64,000 nucleotides of DNA from Ruania zhangjianzhongii (GTDB lineage Bacteria; Actinomycetota; Actinomycetes; Actinomycetales; Beutenbergiaceae), in contig NZ_CP042828.1 of assembly GCF_008000995.1 (NCBI RefSeq), positions 3,834,882-3,898,881 of the forward strand, written 5' to 3'. The notes under the pieces are model-generated. The model was not told where the DNA came from and did no database searches. It saw only the letters and a list, made by a program, of their open reading frames with translations. The position numbers were made by a program, and so were the translations under genes. Of this stretch, positions 16,740 to 26,326 are shown one piece after another (the stretch's first letter is position 1; every line of letters starts with the position of its first letter).

Positions 16740-17396
16740 TCAGCCGAAGATCTGCGCGATCTCCGTGATCCGCTCCTCCCGCTGCTGCGGTGGCAGCCGG
16801 CCGTCCCGCTCCAGGACGGCGACTCCGTGCAGCATGCTCCAGAACAGTTCGGTGCGGGTGTCCGCGTCCGGGCTCTGACCGAACAGCACCACGAGTGCAT
16901 CGAATGCCCGGCGCAGCTGAGCCGGGGTCTGCTCGCTGGCGAACCTGTTCAGCGAGGGCATCTCGAACATCGCCGCGTAGAGCGCGCTGTGCTCGCGCGC
17001 AAAGGCGAGGTAGGCACGGGCGGTCTGCGCTACTGCCTCTGGATGGGTCGGCTCGGGAGGCACCCGGTCCGCGAGCTGGGCGAACCCGCTGCGGGCGACC
17101 GCTGCGATGATCTCTGGGCGCCCGTGCGGGAAGTGCTGGTAGAGCACCGGCTGGCTGTAACCGATCGCGGCAGCCAGCCGGCGCACCGTCACCGCCGGCC
17201 AGCCCTCACTCTCGGCGATAGTGCGCGCCGCCGCGACGATCGCTGCCTCCCGGTCCGGCGGCGCCGCTCCCGCTCTACCGCTCGCCGCCTCTTTCGGCTT
17301 CGAGCCCGCTCGTGTCGGCGCGCCCGCTCGCGTGCTCGCACCTGTTTTCGGGGTCGAGTCCGCTCGCGTGCTCGCCGTCGCTCTCCTGCTGCTCAC
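16740..17396 (-). CDS. TetR-family regulator with a low-complexity N-terminus
   Basis: A 218-residue regulator. Residues 1-48 are rich in Ser, Thr, Arg and Ala with TRAG repeats. The TetR helix-turn-helix follows (AVTVRRLAAAIGYSQPVLYQHF). The basic tail may add DNA contacts or simply be disordered. GTG 17396 has GGGG upstream; an internal start before residue 48 cannot be excluded. It is divergent from the DUF1772-type gene at 17500, with two matched palindromes in the gap. Confidence 0.82.
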   Translation of the reverse strand: MSSRRATASTRADSTPKTGASTRAGAPTRAGSKPKEAASGRAGAAPPDREAAIVAAARTIAESEGWPAVTVRRLAAAIGYSQPVLYQHFPHGRPEIIAAVARSGFAQLADRVPPEPTHPEAVAQTARAYLAFAREHSALYAAMFEMPSLNRFASEQTPAQLRRAFDALVVLFGQSPDADTRTELFWSMLHGVAVLERDGRLPPQQREERITEIAQIFG

Positions 17397-17402
17397 CGCT
17401 GC

Positions 17403-17434
17403 CCCTGTTCACCACTGGACCCTGTTCACCACTG
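17403..17434. repeat. 15-base direct repeat
   Basis: CCCTGTTCACCACTG occurs at 17403-17417 and again at 17420-17434, a period of 17 bases, directly upstream of the TetR start. Half-site spacing or a recent duplication are both possible. Confidence 0.5.
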
Positions 17435-17438
17435 CAGC

Positions 17439-17451
17439 CTAGCAATGCTAG
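17439..17451. promoter_or_regulatory. TetR operator candidate, copy 1
   Basis: CTAGCAATGCTAG is a 13-base palindrome (5-bp arms, 3-base centre), followed by ATT. A matching copy lies 32 bases downstream at 17471-17483. Confidence 0.65.
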
Positions 17452-17470
17452 ATTGCCTTCGTTACCATAC

Positions 17471-17483
17471 CTAGCGTTGCTAG
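17471..17483. promoter_or_regulatory. TetR operator candidate, copy 2
   Basis: CTAGCGTTGCTAG has the same arms and the same ATT flank as the copy at 17439. It sits 16 bases before the DUF1772-type gene, just upstream of its GAGGAGG ribosome binding site. Confidence 0.65.
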
Positions 17484-17499
17484 ATTCGAGGAGGATGCC

Positions 17500-17955
17500 A
17501 TGTCCGAACTGCTGATCGGCGCCACCATCGTGGTCGCCGGCGTCCTGGTCGGCGTCGAATTCTGCGTCGCTGTCCTGGTCAACCCGATCGCGGACCGCCT
17601 ACCCTCCGGCGGCGGCCTGACCTTCCGCAGCTCCGCAGGCCGACTGCTGGGCACGGTGATGCCGCCCTGGTACATCGCCACGGTGGTGCTGGCCGTGGTG
17701 AGCACTGTCCTGCTGCGCTCGTCGTCCGCAGGGGTACTCAGCGGCGTCGCCGCCGCGCTGTTCGTGGCCACGATCGTGCTCGCGGTGACCGTGCTGGTAC
17801 CGATCAACAACCGGGTCAAGGCGTGGTCAGAGGGCGACCACCCACCGGACTGGCGCCGCCAGGTGCAGCGCTGGGACCGATGGCACCTCCTCCGGGTGCT
17901 GCTCTGCACCGCCGGGCTCATCCTGCTAGTGACGGCGGCTCTCACCGCGCCCTGA
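17500..17955 (+). CDS. DUF1772-like small membrane protein
   Basis: A 151-residue protein with four membrane helices: N-terminal 1-27, about 50-70, 78-102 and 130-148. The layout LVPINNRVKAW plus a conserved-looking WDRWHLLRVLL resembles the DUF1772/anthrone-oxygenase-like family. The biochemical role of bacterial members is unclear. ATG 17500 follows GAGGAGG. It is probably repressed by the divergent TetR gene through the twin 13-base palindromes. Confidence 0.75.
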   Translation: MSELLIGATIVVAGVLVGVEFCVAVLVNPIADRLPSGGGLTFRSSAGRLLGTVMPPWYIATVVLAVVSTVLLRSSSAGVLSGVAAALFVATIVLAVTVLVPINNRVKAWSEGDHPPDWRRQVQRWDRWHLLRVLLCTAGLILLVTAALTAP

Positions 17956-18026
17956 GCCCGCGCGGCTCCGAGCACGTGACCATCTGCCAGGTCGCGGCCG
18001 AAGAGAAGGCGCGACACCTCCGCCCG

Positions 18027-18485
18027 TCAACGCTCCAGAACGCCGTCCTCAGTGCGCCAACGAAGCGCGGCGTAGCCCACGAGGAAGGCAGTTGTCGCGA
18101 TCTCGATGATCGAGAAGTAGGCGTAGTGCAGGGTCAGGCCGCTACCGACGAGCAGCGATGCCGCCTGCACCACCGTCATGACGCTGCCTGCCGCAACGGT
18201 TGCCCACCGGGCCACCTTCCGCGGCGCGATCCGGGACACCAGCACCATCGCCATCGGGATCGACATGAGCACAGCCGAGCCGAGCAGGAAGCCCTGGGTG
18301 ACCGCGATCTCGCCGGCGCGTCCCGCCAGCAGTTCTTGCAGATGCGGGGCGTAGTAGAAGCCCAGCACATCGCAGTAGAGATAGTTCAGTGTCGCGAACA
18401 GCCAGAGCGCTGACACCAGGCGGCGCGGCCGCAGCCACCCGGATCCGGCTCGTTCGGGCGCGGGCGCCGGAGTGATGGTGGCCAT
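18027..18485 (-). CDS. DUF6326-like small membrane protein
   Basis: A 152-residue protein with four membrane segments. The N-terminal signature ALWLFATLNYLYCDVLGFYY resembles the DUF6326 family; its role is unknown. GGAG lies six bases before the ATG at 18485. It is divergent from the TetR gene at 18593, and a 34-base perfect palindrome lies between them. Confidence 0.78.
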   Translation of the reverse strand: MATITPAPAPERAGSGWLRPRRLVSALWLFATLNYLYCDVLGFYYAPHLQELLAGRAGEIAVTQGFLLGSAVLMSIPMAMVLVSRIAPRKVARWATVAAGSVMTVVQAASLLVGSGLTLHYAYFSIIEIATTAFLVGYAALRWRTEDGVLER

Positions 18486-18525
18486 GAGGTCTCCCTGAGT
18501 CTGAGCACCCGGCTGCCCGGCGCTG

Positions 18526-18559
18526 TCTTACGCTGTAAGATCGACCTTACAGCGTAAGA
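18526..18559. promoter_or_regulatory. Double palindromic TetR operator
   Basis: Arms 18526-18539 and 18546-18559 are exact reverse complements (14 bp, six-base centre). Each arm contains its own 13-base palindrome, CTTACGCTGTAAG and CTTACAGCGTAAG, so two repressor dimers could bind. It is located in the divergent gap of the DUF6326/TetR pair. Confidence 0.75.
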
Positions 18560-18592
18560 TCGATGAGTCAAGAGGGTCAGTCAGGAGGAGTA

Positions 18593-19261
18593 GTGAAGGT
18601 CACGCCGAGTGCACAGGAAGCGATCACCCCGGAGCGCATCGTTCACGCTGCCGTCAAGATCGCCGACGCGGAGGGGCTGGCCGCCGTCACGATGCGCCGG
18701 CTGGGCGCCGCACTCGACCGCGAGGCGATGACGCTCTACCACTACACTCCGAGCAAGCACGCGCTACTGGCGGCTCTGATTGACCACATCCTCGGCCAGA
18801 TCGCACACGAGTCGGCACGCATCGCCCACGACGACTGGCGAGACACGGTGCGGAGCCGCTGTCTCGCCGCACGTAGGCTGATGCTCCGCCACCCCTGGGC
18901 TCCCGCCCTGATCACCGCGCAGGACGAAACTCCGGCTGCAGCGTGGCCGATCTATGAGTTGCTCATCGCCACCGTGACCGCCGGCGGATTCGACAACGAG
19001 CTCTCCCACCGCACTGTGCACGCCCTCGGGTCGATGCTGTTCGGCTTCAGTAGCGAGCTGTTCCAACCTGACGCGCAGTCCCCCGAGCCCGATCCCGCGG
19101 CCATGCGCGCGATGGCGGAACGTTTTCCGCACTTGGCGCGGATGGCATCCGCCGTCGTGCACGAGAGGGATGGAGCGCTCTCGATGTGCGACACCCGTGC
19201 CGAGTTCATCTTCACTCTCGACCTTGTCCTGGACGGGCTCGAACGCGCACGCACGGCCTGA
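18593..19261 (+). CDS. TetR-family regulator (TetR/AcrR type)
   Basis: A 222-residue regulator with helix-turn-helix VTMRRLGAALDREAMTLYHY and a C-terminal domain of the TetR_C class. GTG 18593 is preferred because AGGAGG lies four to five bases upstream; the in-frame ATG at 18563 lacks a site and would sit just beside the operator. It controls the divergent DUF6326-like membrane protein by inference. Confidence 0.83.
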   Translation: MKVTPSAQEAITPERIVHAAVKIADAEGLAAVTMRRLGAALDREAMTLYHYTPSKHALLAALIDHILGQIAHESARIAHDDWRDTVRSRCLAARRLMLRHPWAPALITAQDETPAAAWPIYELLIATVTAGGFDNELSHRTVHALGSMLFGFSSELFQPDAQSPEPDPAAMRAMAERFPHLARMASAVVHERDGALSMCDTRAEFIFTLDLVLDGLERARTA

Positions 19262-19331
19262 CTGCCTGCTCCAGCCCCGCCACCCTCGTCCCCAGTTCCG
19301 CCGCAGACCGGTGCGTGCGAAGATCGGGGAC

Positions 19332-19754
19332 ATGCAGGAATCTCCCGACCAGGTGTCGATCGAACGCTCCAGCACGCGCCGCTACGTCGCCCGGAACGAC
19401 CGCGGTGCCGAAGTGCAGATCGGTGGTGAGGAGACCGATGCGGTCTTCACACCCGGCGAACTTCTCGCCATCGCGCTCGGTGCCTGCAACGTGATGAGCG
19501 CGGACATCCCGCTCAGCCGACGCCTCGGCGAAGACTTCACGGCGAGCGCCACGGTGCACCGGACCAAGCTCGCCGAGGAGAACCGGTACACCGCCGCCGC
19601 TGTGGAGCTGGTACTCGGACCCGAGGCGGCCGGCCGGCTGGCCGAGCTGGAGCCGGTGATCACCCGCGCGGTCGAGCGCGGCTGCACGGTGGGACGTACC
19701 CTCGAAGCCGGGCTGACCGACAGCCTGACGATCCGCGCCGACCCGGAGGGGTGA
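19332..19754 (+). CDS. OsmC family protein
   Basis: A 140-residue OsmC/Ohr-like protein with the two conserved cysteines in ALGACNVMSA and ERGCTVGRTL, positions typical of thiol-dependent peroxidases that remove organic hydroperoxides. Whether it acts on peroxides or is of the YhfA-like group cannot be told. ATG 19332 is chosen; the open frame upstream overlaps the TetR gene. It is followed three bases later by the GTG of an unknown gene, so the two are likely cotranscribed. Confidence 0.82.
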   Translation: MQESPDQVSIERSSTRRYVARNDRGAEVQIGGEETDAVFTPGELLAIALGACNVMSADIPLSRRLGEDFTASATVHRTKLAEENRYTAAAVELVLGPEAAGRLAELEPVITRAVERGCTVGRTLEAGLTDSLTIRADPEG

Positions 19755-19757
19755 TCT

Positions 19758-20510
19758 GTGCCTCGTAAGCCAACTCGCAGCGAGCGGCTGCTGGACTCTG
19801 CTGTGACCATCCCGAGCCAACGGATCCGCGGCTACGTCGACTCCGTGCGCCGGGACCATCCGGACGCCGACCCGGAGGAGATCATCGAGATCCTCACCAG
19901 TCGGTACCTGTGGACGGTCAGCGGCTCTGGTGGGGCTGTCGGTGCGGCCGCCGCGTTCCCGGTGGTGGGCACCACGGCTGCCCTCGCCCTGACCGCCGGA
20001 CAGGTGACCGCGTTCCTGGCTGCCTCGAGTGCGCTCTGCCTCGCGGTCGCCGAGGTGCACGGGATCGGCACTGAGGACGCCGCCCGCCGCCGGGCGCTCC
20101 TGCTGAGCACGCTGGTCGGCGAAAGCGGACCACGGCTGCTGGAGCAACAGTTCGGCCTGTCCACGGCTACCTGGGGAAGGGTGCTGCTCACTCGGCTGCC
20201 GGTGGCCACGGTGAAGACGGTGAACCGCACGCTGCGTGGCCGGATGGCCAAGACGGTGATCACTAAGGGGTCCACCGTGTTCCTCGGCCGGTTGCTGCCG
20301 TTCGGCATCGGCGCGGTGGTCGGCTTCGTGGGATCGCGGGCGATGGGAAAGAACCTGATCGTCGGGCTGGCCGAGGCGTTCGGCCGGCCTCCGGCGGACT
20401 TCCCCCACGAGATCGGCGCCGCCTCGGAGGCGGCCGCGATCGAGGGCGATCTGTTCGCCCGGGCCGACACCCTGATCGAGCCGGCCGGGGAGGACTCGGA
20501 CGCGCCCTGA
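19758..20510 (+). CDS. Conserved-looking protein with hydrophobic Gly/Ala segments, unknown
   Basis: A 250-residue protein I do not recognise. It has a charged N-terminus, a hydrophobic stretch at about residues 57-100 (GGAVGAAAAFPVVGTTAALA), a second one near 165-195, and an acidic C-terminus. The Gly-rich hydrophobic blocks recall proteins that associate with membranes. GTG 19758 has AGGGG upstream. It is likely in an operon with the OsmC gene. Confidence 0.65.
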   Translation: MPRKPTRSERLLDSAVTIPSQRIRGYVDSVRRDHPDADPEEIIEILTSRYLWTVSGSGGAVGAAAAFPVVGTTAALALTAGQVTAFLAASSALCLAVAEVHGIGTEDAARRRALLLSTLVGESGPRLLEQQFGLSTATWGRVLLTRLPVATVKTVNRTLRGRMAKTVITKGSTVFLGRLLPFGIGAVVGFVGSRAMGKNLIVGLAEAFGRPPADFPHEIGAASEAAAIEGDLFARADTLIEPAGEDSDAP

Positions 20511-20558
20511 GTGCGGAGCATGCGGTCCGCACCGGTGTCGCCGACCTACACTGCGGGT

Positions 20559-21359
20559 ATGCCGGACACCCAATTCGAAGACCTGCTCGCCCATGTGCTG
20601 AGTGAGGGCACTGCGAAATCGGACCGGACCGGCACCGGCACCCGATCGGTCTTCGGCCACCAGCTGCGCTACGACCTCCAGCGCGGCTTCCCGCTGATCA
20701 CCACCAAGCGGGTGTTCCTGCGCGGACTGGTCGAGGAGCTGCTGTGGTTCCTGCGCGGATCGACCAACGCCAACGAGCTGATCGCCAAGGACGTCCACAT
20801 CTGGGACGAGTGGGCTGACCCGGCCACCGGTGAGCTCGGCCCGGTCTACGGCGCCCAGTGGCGGTCCTGGCCCACTCCGGACGGCGGCCACATCGACCAG
20901 CTGGAGCGTGTCCTGCAGCAGCTGCGCGAACAGCCCGACTCCCGGCGGATTCTGGTCTCGGCATGGAACGTCGCCGAGCTGGACAAGATGGCCCTCGCCC
21001 CCTGCCACGCGTTCTTCCAGTTCTACGTGGCCGACGGCAAGCTCTCCTGCCAGCTCTACCAGCGCAGTGCGGACCTGTTCCTCGGGGTCCCGTTCAACAT
21101 CGCCTCCTATGCGCTGCTCACCCACATGGTCGCCCAGCAGAGCGGCCTGGCCGTCGGCGACTTCATCTGGACCGGCGGCGACTGCCACATCTACGACAAC
21201 CACACCGACCAGGTGCGCACCCAGCTGGACCGGGAGCCGTACGAGTTCCCCACCCTCGAGCTGCACCATGCACCGGACCTGTACTCCTACACCTTCGATG
21301 ACGTCCAGGTGCTCGGCTACCAGCACCACCCCGGGATCAAGGCGCCGGTGGCCGTCTGA
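20559..21359 (+). CDS. thyA: Thymidylate synthase
   Basis: A 266-residue ThyA-type enzyme. It carries the catalytic cysteine Cys149 in [10 protein letters not shown], the folate/dUMP segments [11 protein letters not shown] and TTKRVFLRG, and DCHIYDNH near the end. It converts dUMP to dTMP using methylenetetrahydrofolate. ATG 20559 has no ribosome binding site, but TACACT at 20547-20552 would give a leaderless or near-leaderless transcript (inference). It is followed one base later by folA, which recycles the dihydrofolate it makes. Confidence 0.97.
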   Translation: MPDTQFEDLLAHVLSEGTAKSDRTGTGTRSVFGHQLRYDLQRGFPLITTKRVFLRGLVEELLWFLRGSTNANELIAKDVHIWDEWADPATGELGPVYGAQWRSWPTPDGGHIDQLERVLQQLREQPDSRRILVSAWNVAELDKMALAPCHAFFQFYVADGKLSCQLYQRSADLFLGVPFNIASYALLTHMVAQQSGLAVGDFIWTGGDCHIYDNHTDQVRTQLDREPYEFPTLELHHAPDLYSYTFDDVQVLGYQHHPGIKAPVAV

Positions 21360-21360
21360 G

Positions 21361-21843
21361 ATGTTGGGAATGATCTGGGCGCAGGCCCACCACCGAGTGA
21401 TCGGACGGAACAACGACCTGCCGTGGCATCTGCGCGAGGACCTGAAGCACTTCCGCACCACCACCGCGGGCGATGCGGTAGTGATGGGTCGCCGGCAGTG
21501 GGAGTCGCTGCCGGAGAAGGTGCGCCCGCTGCCTGGCCGGCGCAACGTCGTGCTCACCCGGGACCCGGACTACCAGGCACCCGGCGCTGAGCTAGCCGCG
21601 AACCTGGAGCAGGCGCTGGCGCTGGTGGCCGATGAGGACGCGTGGATCTGCGGCGGCGGGCAGGTCTACGACGAAGCGATCGACCACGCCGACCTGCTGG
21701 TGGTCACCGAGATCGATCTGTCGGTCGAGGGCGACACGTACGCGCCGCAGATCGGCGCCGAGTTCCAGACCAGCGAGGTCGGCGCTTGGCAGCAGGCCGA
21801 GAACGGGGTGCGGTACCGGATCCTCACCTACCGGAGGCGATAG
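21361..21843 (+). CDS. folA: Dihydrofolate reductase
   Basis: A 160-residue DHFR with MIWAQAHHRVIGRNNDLPWHLREDLKHF split over the N-terminus (substrate/cofactor motif NNDLPW), VVMGRRQWESLP, and ICGGGQVYDEAI. It regenerates tetrahydrofolate and is the usual target of trimethoprim. Only one base separates it from the thyA stop, so the pair forms an operon. The length is normal for bacterial FolA. Confidence 0.96.
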   Translation: MLGMIWAQAHHRVIGRNNDLPWHLREDLKHFRTTTAGDAVVMGRRQWESLPEKVRPLPGRRNVVLTRDPDYQAPGAELAANLEQALALVADEDAWICGGGQVYDEAIDHADLLVVTEIDLSVEGDTYAPQIGAEFQTSEVGAWQQAENGVRYRILTYRRR

Positions 21844-21848
21844 CACCG

Positions 21849-22664
21849 GTGCCCTCCCCTGATCCGTCGACGACGCCGGACGCCTCGCCCCGAGCCGGCG
21901 ACTCGGCGTCGGGGCGCCGGCTGCACGCCCTCACCCAGATCGCGGCGGTCGGCTTCGTGGCGCTGTTGCTGGTGGTCGCCGCGACCGCGACCGGCGCGTG
22001 GGAGCTGAACCCGGCCTGGGAGGTCGAGGGACCGAGCACTACCGACGCCCCGCCCCCGCCGCCGGCCACCGGGGTCCCGAGCCAGACGCCATCTCCCGAT
22101 GTGCCCTTCGATTCCGACGACGTCCCGACCCCGGACCTGACCTGGCTCGCCGTGGTGGTGAGCGTGATCGTGGCGGCAGTGTTGCTGCTCGTGCTGCTCC
22201 GGGTGCTCGCCTACCTGCGCCGTCCCCGGGCCGAGGACCTCCCGGATCCGGGCACCAGTGCCGACTACGGCGAGGAGGAGCCGGAGCCGGACCTGCCGGC
22301 GCTGCACGAAGGGGTGCGCCATGCCGTGGAGCAGCTGCGCGCGGTGGGGCCGCCGCGGGACGCCATCGTCTCGGCCTGGTTGGCGATGGAGGAGGCAGCC
22401 GACCGCTCCGGTGTGCATCGCCGGCCGGCGCAGACCCCCACCGAGCATGCCGCGGCCGTGCTCGCCCGCACCGGGGCGGACTCCGAGGCCACGGACACCC
22501 TGCTGCACCTGTATCACCGGGCCCGGTTCTCCAACAGCGAGCTGGGCCGGGCGGATGTGGACCGGGCCGGACGTGCCCTGGAGGCGCTGGCCGCGTCCTG
22601 GCCCGAGCTCGCTCGCGGGTCGAGCAGCAGTCCCGCCGAGCCCGCCACCGGAGCGGACCGGTGA
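21849..22664 (+). CDS. DUF4129-type membrane-anchored protein
   Basis: A 271-residue protein. It has a membrane helix at about residues 25-45, a Pro/Asp/Ser-rich extracellular linker, a second helix near 100-120, then a cytoplasmic C-terminal domain with DAIVSAWLAMEEAADRSG and LYHRARFSN typical of DUF4129. It is the first gene of a five-gene cluster with MoxR and DUF58 proteins, a conserved group of unknown function thought to act in assembly or cell-envelope processes. GTG 21849 is chosen; GGAGG is about 11 bases upstream, so the start is approximate. Confidence 0.72.
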   Translation: MPSPDPSTTPDASPRAGDSASGRRLHALTQIAAVGFVALLLVVAATATGAWELNPAWEVEGPSTTDAPPPPPATGVPSQTPSPDVPFDSDDVPTPDLTWLAVVVSVIVAAVLLLVLLRVLAYLRRPRAEDLPDPGTSADYGEEEPEPDLPALHEGVRHAVEQLRAVGPPRDAIVSAWLAMEEAADRSGVHRRPAQTPTEHAAAVLARTGADSEATDTLLHLYHRARFSNSELGRADVDRAGRALEALAASWPELARGSSSSPAEPATGADR

Positions 22665-23161
22665 CCCGCGCTGAGGACCGGCGGGACCGACGCGCCGCGC
22701 TGGGCAGGCGCTGGGCGCCGTTGGCCGCCGCGATCGTCACCCCGTTGTTCGCGCTGCTGATCGGCGCCGACCTGCCGCATGCGCTGCTGCTCGGCGGCGG
22801 GCTCGTGATCGCCACCCTGGTCAGCCGAGCGTTGCCGTACGGCAACCGCGCCGCCTGGCCGGTGCTGCCCTACGGCCGGCGCGCCGGCGCACGGCGGGAC
22901 GTGTCCAGCCTCACCTGGACGATGATCGACCGAAGCGGGTCGATCTCCTCCACCGGTGAGCAACGGCTGCGCACTGTGCTCACCGCTGCGCTGGAGCTGC
23001 GCGGAGTGGACCTGGACTCGACCAGTGGCCGCGAACAGGCCGCAGCTGTAGTGGGCTCCGGTGTGGCCCGCTGGCTCAGCGACCCCGAGCCGCCCACCCC
23101 GGATCCGCGTGCGGTGCGCCGGACCATCGCCCATCTGCTCGACGAGAACGTCACCACCTGA
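22661..23161 (+). CDS. Small membrane protein of the MoxR/DUF58 cluster
   Basis: A 166-residue protein with two membrane helices (about residues 18-38 and 42-58) and a soluble C-terminal half containing RTVLTAALELRGVDLD. The GTG start overlaps the DUF4129 stop by four bases (GTGA). Unrecognised outside this cluster, where it likely forms part of the same complex. Confidence 0.7.
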   Translation: MTRAEDRRDRRAALGRRWAPLAAAIVTPLFALLIGADLPHALLLGGGLVIATLVSRALPYGNRAAWPVLPYGRRAGARRDVSSLTWTMIDRSGSISSTGEQRLRTVLTAALELRGVDLDSTSGREQAAAVVGSGVARWLSDPEPPTPDPRAVRRTIAHLLDENVTT

Positions 23162-23176
23162 GAAGAAAGGTATCTC

Positions 23177-24171
<995 letters not shown>

Positions 24172-24175
<4 letters not shown>

Positions 24176-25527
24176 GCTCGCCGCGCTGGTTCGTCGGGCT
24201 GGAGTCGCTGACTCTGGCTGTGATCGGCGTGCTCGCTCTTGCCGTGGGCGTGCTCGCCCGGCGTCCGGACGTCGCACTGCTCGGGGTCCCGTTCCTGCTC
24301 AGCTTCGCCTGGGGCTGGATCACCCGCCCGACGGCGCAGCCTCAAGTAGTCCTGCGCCGCACCGCTGCACGGGCTCGTGCGGGCGCAGTGGGTGCCGAAG
24401 TACAGCTGCAGCCCACTGCCGGTGCGGACGTGACCCGGCTGCGGCTCTCCTCGACCGGGTTCCGCCCGATCGAAGCGCTGGTCGATGCCCGGACCGAACG
24501 GACGGTGCCCGCCGAGCTGGCCACCGCCCGCACCGGCATGCAGGAGATGTTCCGGCTGGACCATCTCAGCTCCGGCTTCGACGCTGCGGTGCTTTCTCCG
24601 GTGGAGACCGCGCCGCCGTTGCGGGTGACCGTGCACCCGCCGCTGGTCACCCTGCAGGGCACCCCGGTCCCGCCACGGCTGGCCGGGCTGACCGGTAACC
24701 ACACCTCCCGCCGCCCGGGCGACGGCACGGACTTCCGCGATGTGCACCTGTTCACCCCGGGCGACCGGCTGCGCCGGATCGACTGGCGGGTCAGCGCACG
24801 GCGGTCCCTGGACGTACGCACCGGACGGTTGACCGAGCTCTACACCCGCCGCACGTTCGCCACAGCGGACGCGTCGGTGATGCTGGTGGTCGACTCCCGG
24901 GACGCTGTCGGCCCGGACGTGTCCGCCTGGGGCGGCGGACAGGCTGCGGCCGTGGACGAGCCGATCTCCTTGGACCTCGCTCGGGAAGCAGCGGCCGCAA
25001 TCGCTCATGTGGTGCTCGCTGCCGGGGACCGGGTGGGGCTGGACGATCTCGGGCTGCGCCGCCGGCCGGTGCGCCCGGCGGCGGGCCGGAGCCAGTTCGA
25101 GCGGATCTCCCGGCGGCTGGCGGCGCTGCACCCGGAGAGCTTCCCGACGCCGCGCAAGCGGGCCCCCCAGGTGCCCTCTGCCGCGTTGCTGGTGGTGTTC
25201 TCCACGTTCCTGGACGACGAGGCCGCCCGGATGGCCCGGACCTGGCGCGGGCAGGGGCACCGGGTGATCGCCGTGGATACGCTGCCGCCGGTGCGCACCA
25301 CCGAGCTGGACTCGCTCGGCGACTTCGCCTACCAGGTGGTGCGGCTGGAGCGGCAGGTGCGGTTGGCCCAGCTGGGCCGCGCAGGCGTGGAGGTGCTGCG
25401 CTGGATCGACCCGGATGGACCGGCCGGTGCCCGGTCGATCAACGTGGCCTGGCGGCTGCTCACCCGGGCGCACCGGCGCCGCGGCACAGGAGTTCCGGGA
25501 CGCCCTGGCGCGGGGGTGGCTCGATGA
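24172..25527 (+). CDS. DUF58 / VWA-like protein
   Basis: A 451-residue protein with an N-terminal membrane helix pair (about residues 10-45) and the DUF58 hallmark DVHLFTPGDRLRRIDWRVSARR. The C-terminal VWA-like fold begins around MLVVDSRD and includes LLVVFSTFLDDEAA. It is the usual substrate or partner of the MoxR ATPase encoded just upstream. It starts with GTG 24172 (overlap GTGA) and its end overlaps the next gene by ATGA. Confidence 0.9.
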
Positions 25528-26159
25528 CTGTCAGGAACGATGACCCCGGCCGGAGTCCGGGCATGCGTGAGCAGATCGCCTCGATGTGGGGCGACTGGGA
25601 CGTGACCACCCCGCGGCCGCGGCGCAAGCCCCAGGTACAGCTGCAGCTGGGCCGGTGCGTGCCGGCCTGGCTGGTGCGGTTGGTGGCGGGGCTGCTGGTC
25701 GCTGCGGCCGGAGTCTTGGTGGCCAGCGGTGTCACGCAGCTGGTCGCGGCTGGGTTGCTGGCCGTAGGGGTGGCGGTGAGCAAGAACGGCGTACTGCCCG
25801 GGGTGAGTGTGGCACTACTGCTGGTGGCCATGCTCCTCCGGCTCCCTGGGGAACCGGGACTGGTGACCGTCTCCGGGCACCCTCTGGTGACGGCGGCGCT
25901 GCTGCTGAGTCTGCACGCGATGGTGTTCCTGTCCGGGAAGGTCACCGAGCTGGCCGCTGGAGCGAAGGTCGAGCTTGCGGCGCTGGCGGCTGGGACCCCG
26001 GCAGCGGCGGCGATCCAGGCGTTCGCCCAGTTGCTCGGGGTGGTGGTCGCCCTCGCCGGGGACGCGGGCGCCGGAATGACCTGGCTGGCAGTGGTGGCGC
26101 TGGTCGCACTGGTGGCGTTGGCCTGGCTCGGCCTACGCGCGCTCCGTCAGCATGCCTAA
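25524..26159 (+). CDS. Membrane protein of the MoxR/DUF58 cluster
   Basis: A 211-residue protein with an N-terminal cytoplasmic stretch (1-45) and about six membrane segments beginning at AWLVRLVAGLLVAAAGVL. It is the last gene of the operon, overlapping DUF58 by ATGA. I recognise no family. Confidence 0.7.
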   Translation: MTVRNDDPGRSPGMREQIASMWGDWDVTTPRPRRKPQVQLQLGRCVPAWLVRLVAGLLVAAAGVLVASGVTQLVAAGLLAVGVAVSKNGVLPGVSVALLLVAMLLRLPGEPGLVTVSGHPLVTAALLLSLHAMVFLSGKVTELAAGAKVELAALAAGTPAAAAIQAFAQLLGVVVALAGDAGAGMTWLAVVALVALVALAWLGLRALRQHA

Positions 26160-26181
26160 CCCACCCCGCACACCCCTCCCG

Positions 26182-26199
26182 GCATGAATTGATTCATGC
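26182..26199. promoter_or_regulatory. Perfect 18-base palindrome upstream of the alditol oxidase gene
   Basis: GCATGAAT at 26182-26189 and ATTCATGC at 26192-26199 are exact reverse complements around TG. It is AT-rich compared with its surroundings and lies about 130 bases upstream of the alditol oxidase start. A protein-binding operator is likely, but the regulator is not evident in the window. Confidence 0.5.
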
Positions 26200-26326
26200 G
26201 TCACTTGCGACGCGGAGTCGTGCTCGCTGGTATCGCGCCAGCGGCGGGAGTATCGAACCCGCGACGGGGACCGGTCGCGACCTCCACCGGTTAGATTGTT
26301 GCCGACGACCACGGAAGAGGCAGGCG

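Noticed and set aside
19212-21557. Long minus-strand open frame across the OsmC-thyA-folA region
   Set aside because: It overlaps four well-supported genes on the other strand and its composition is that of antisense GC-rich DNA.
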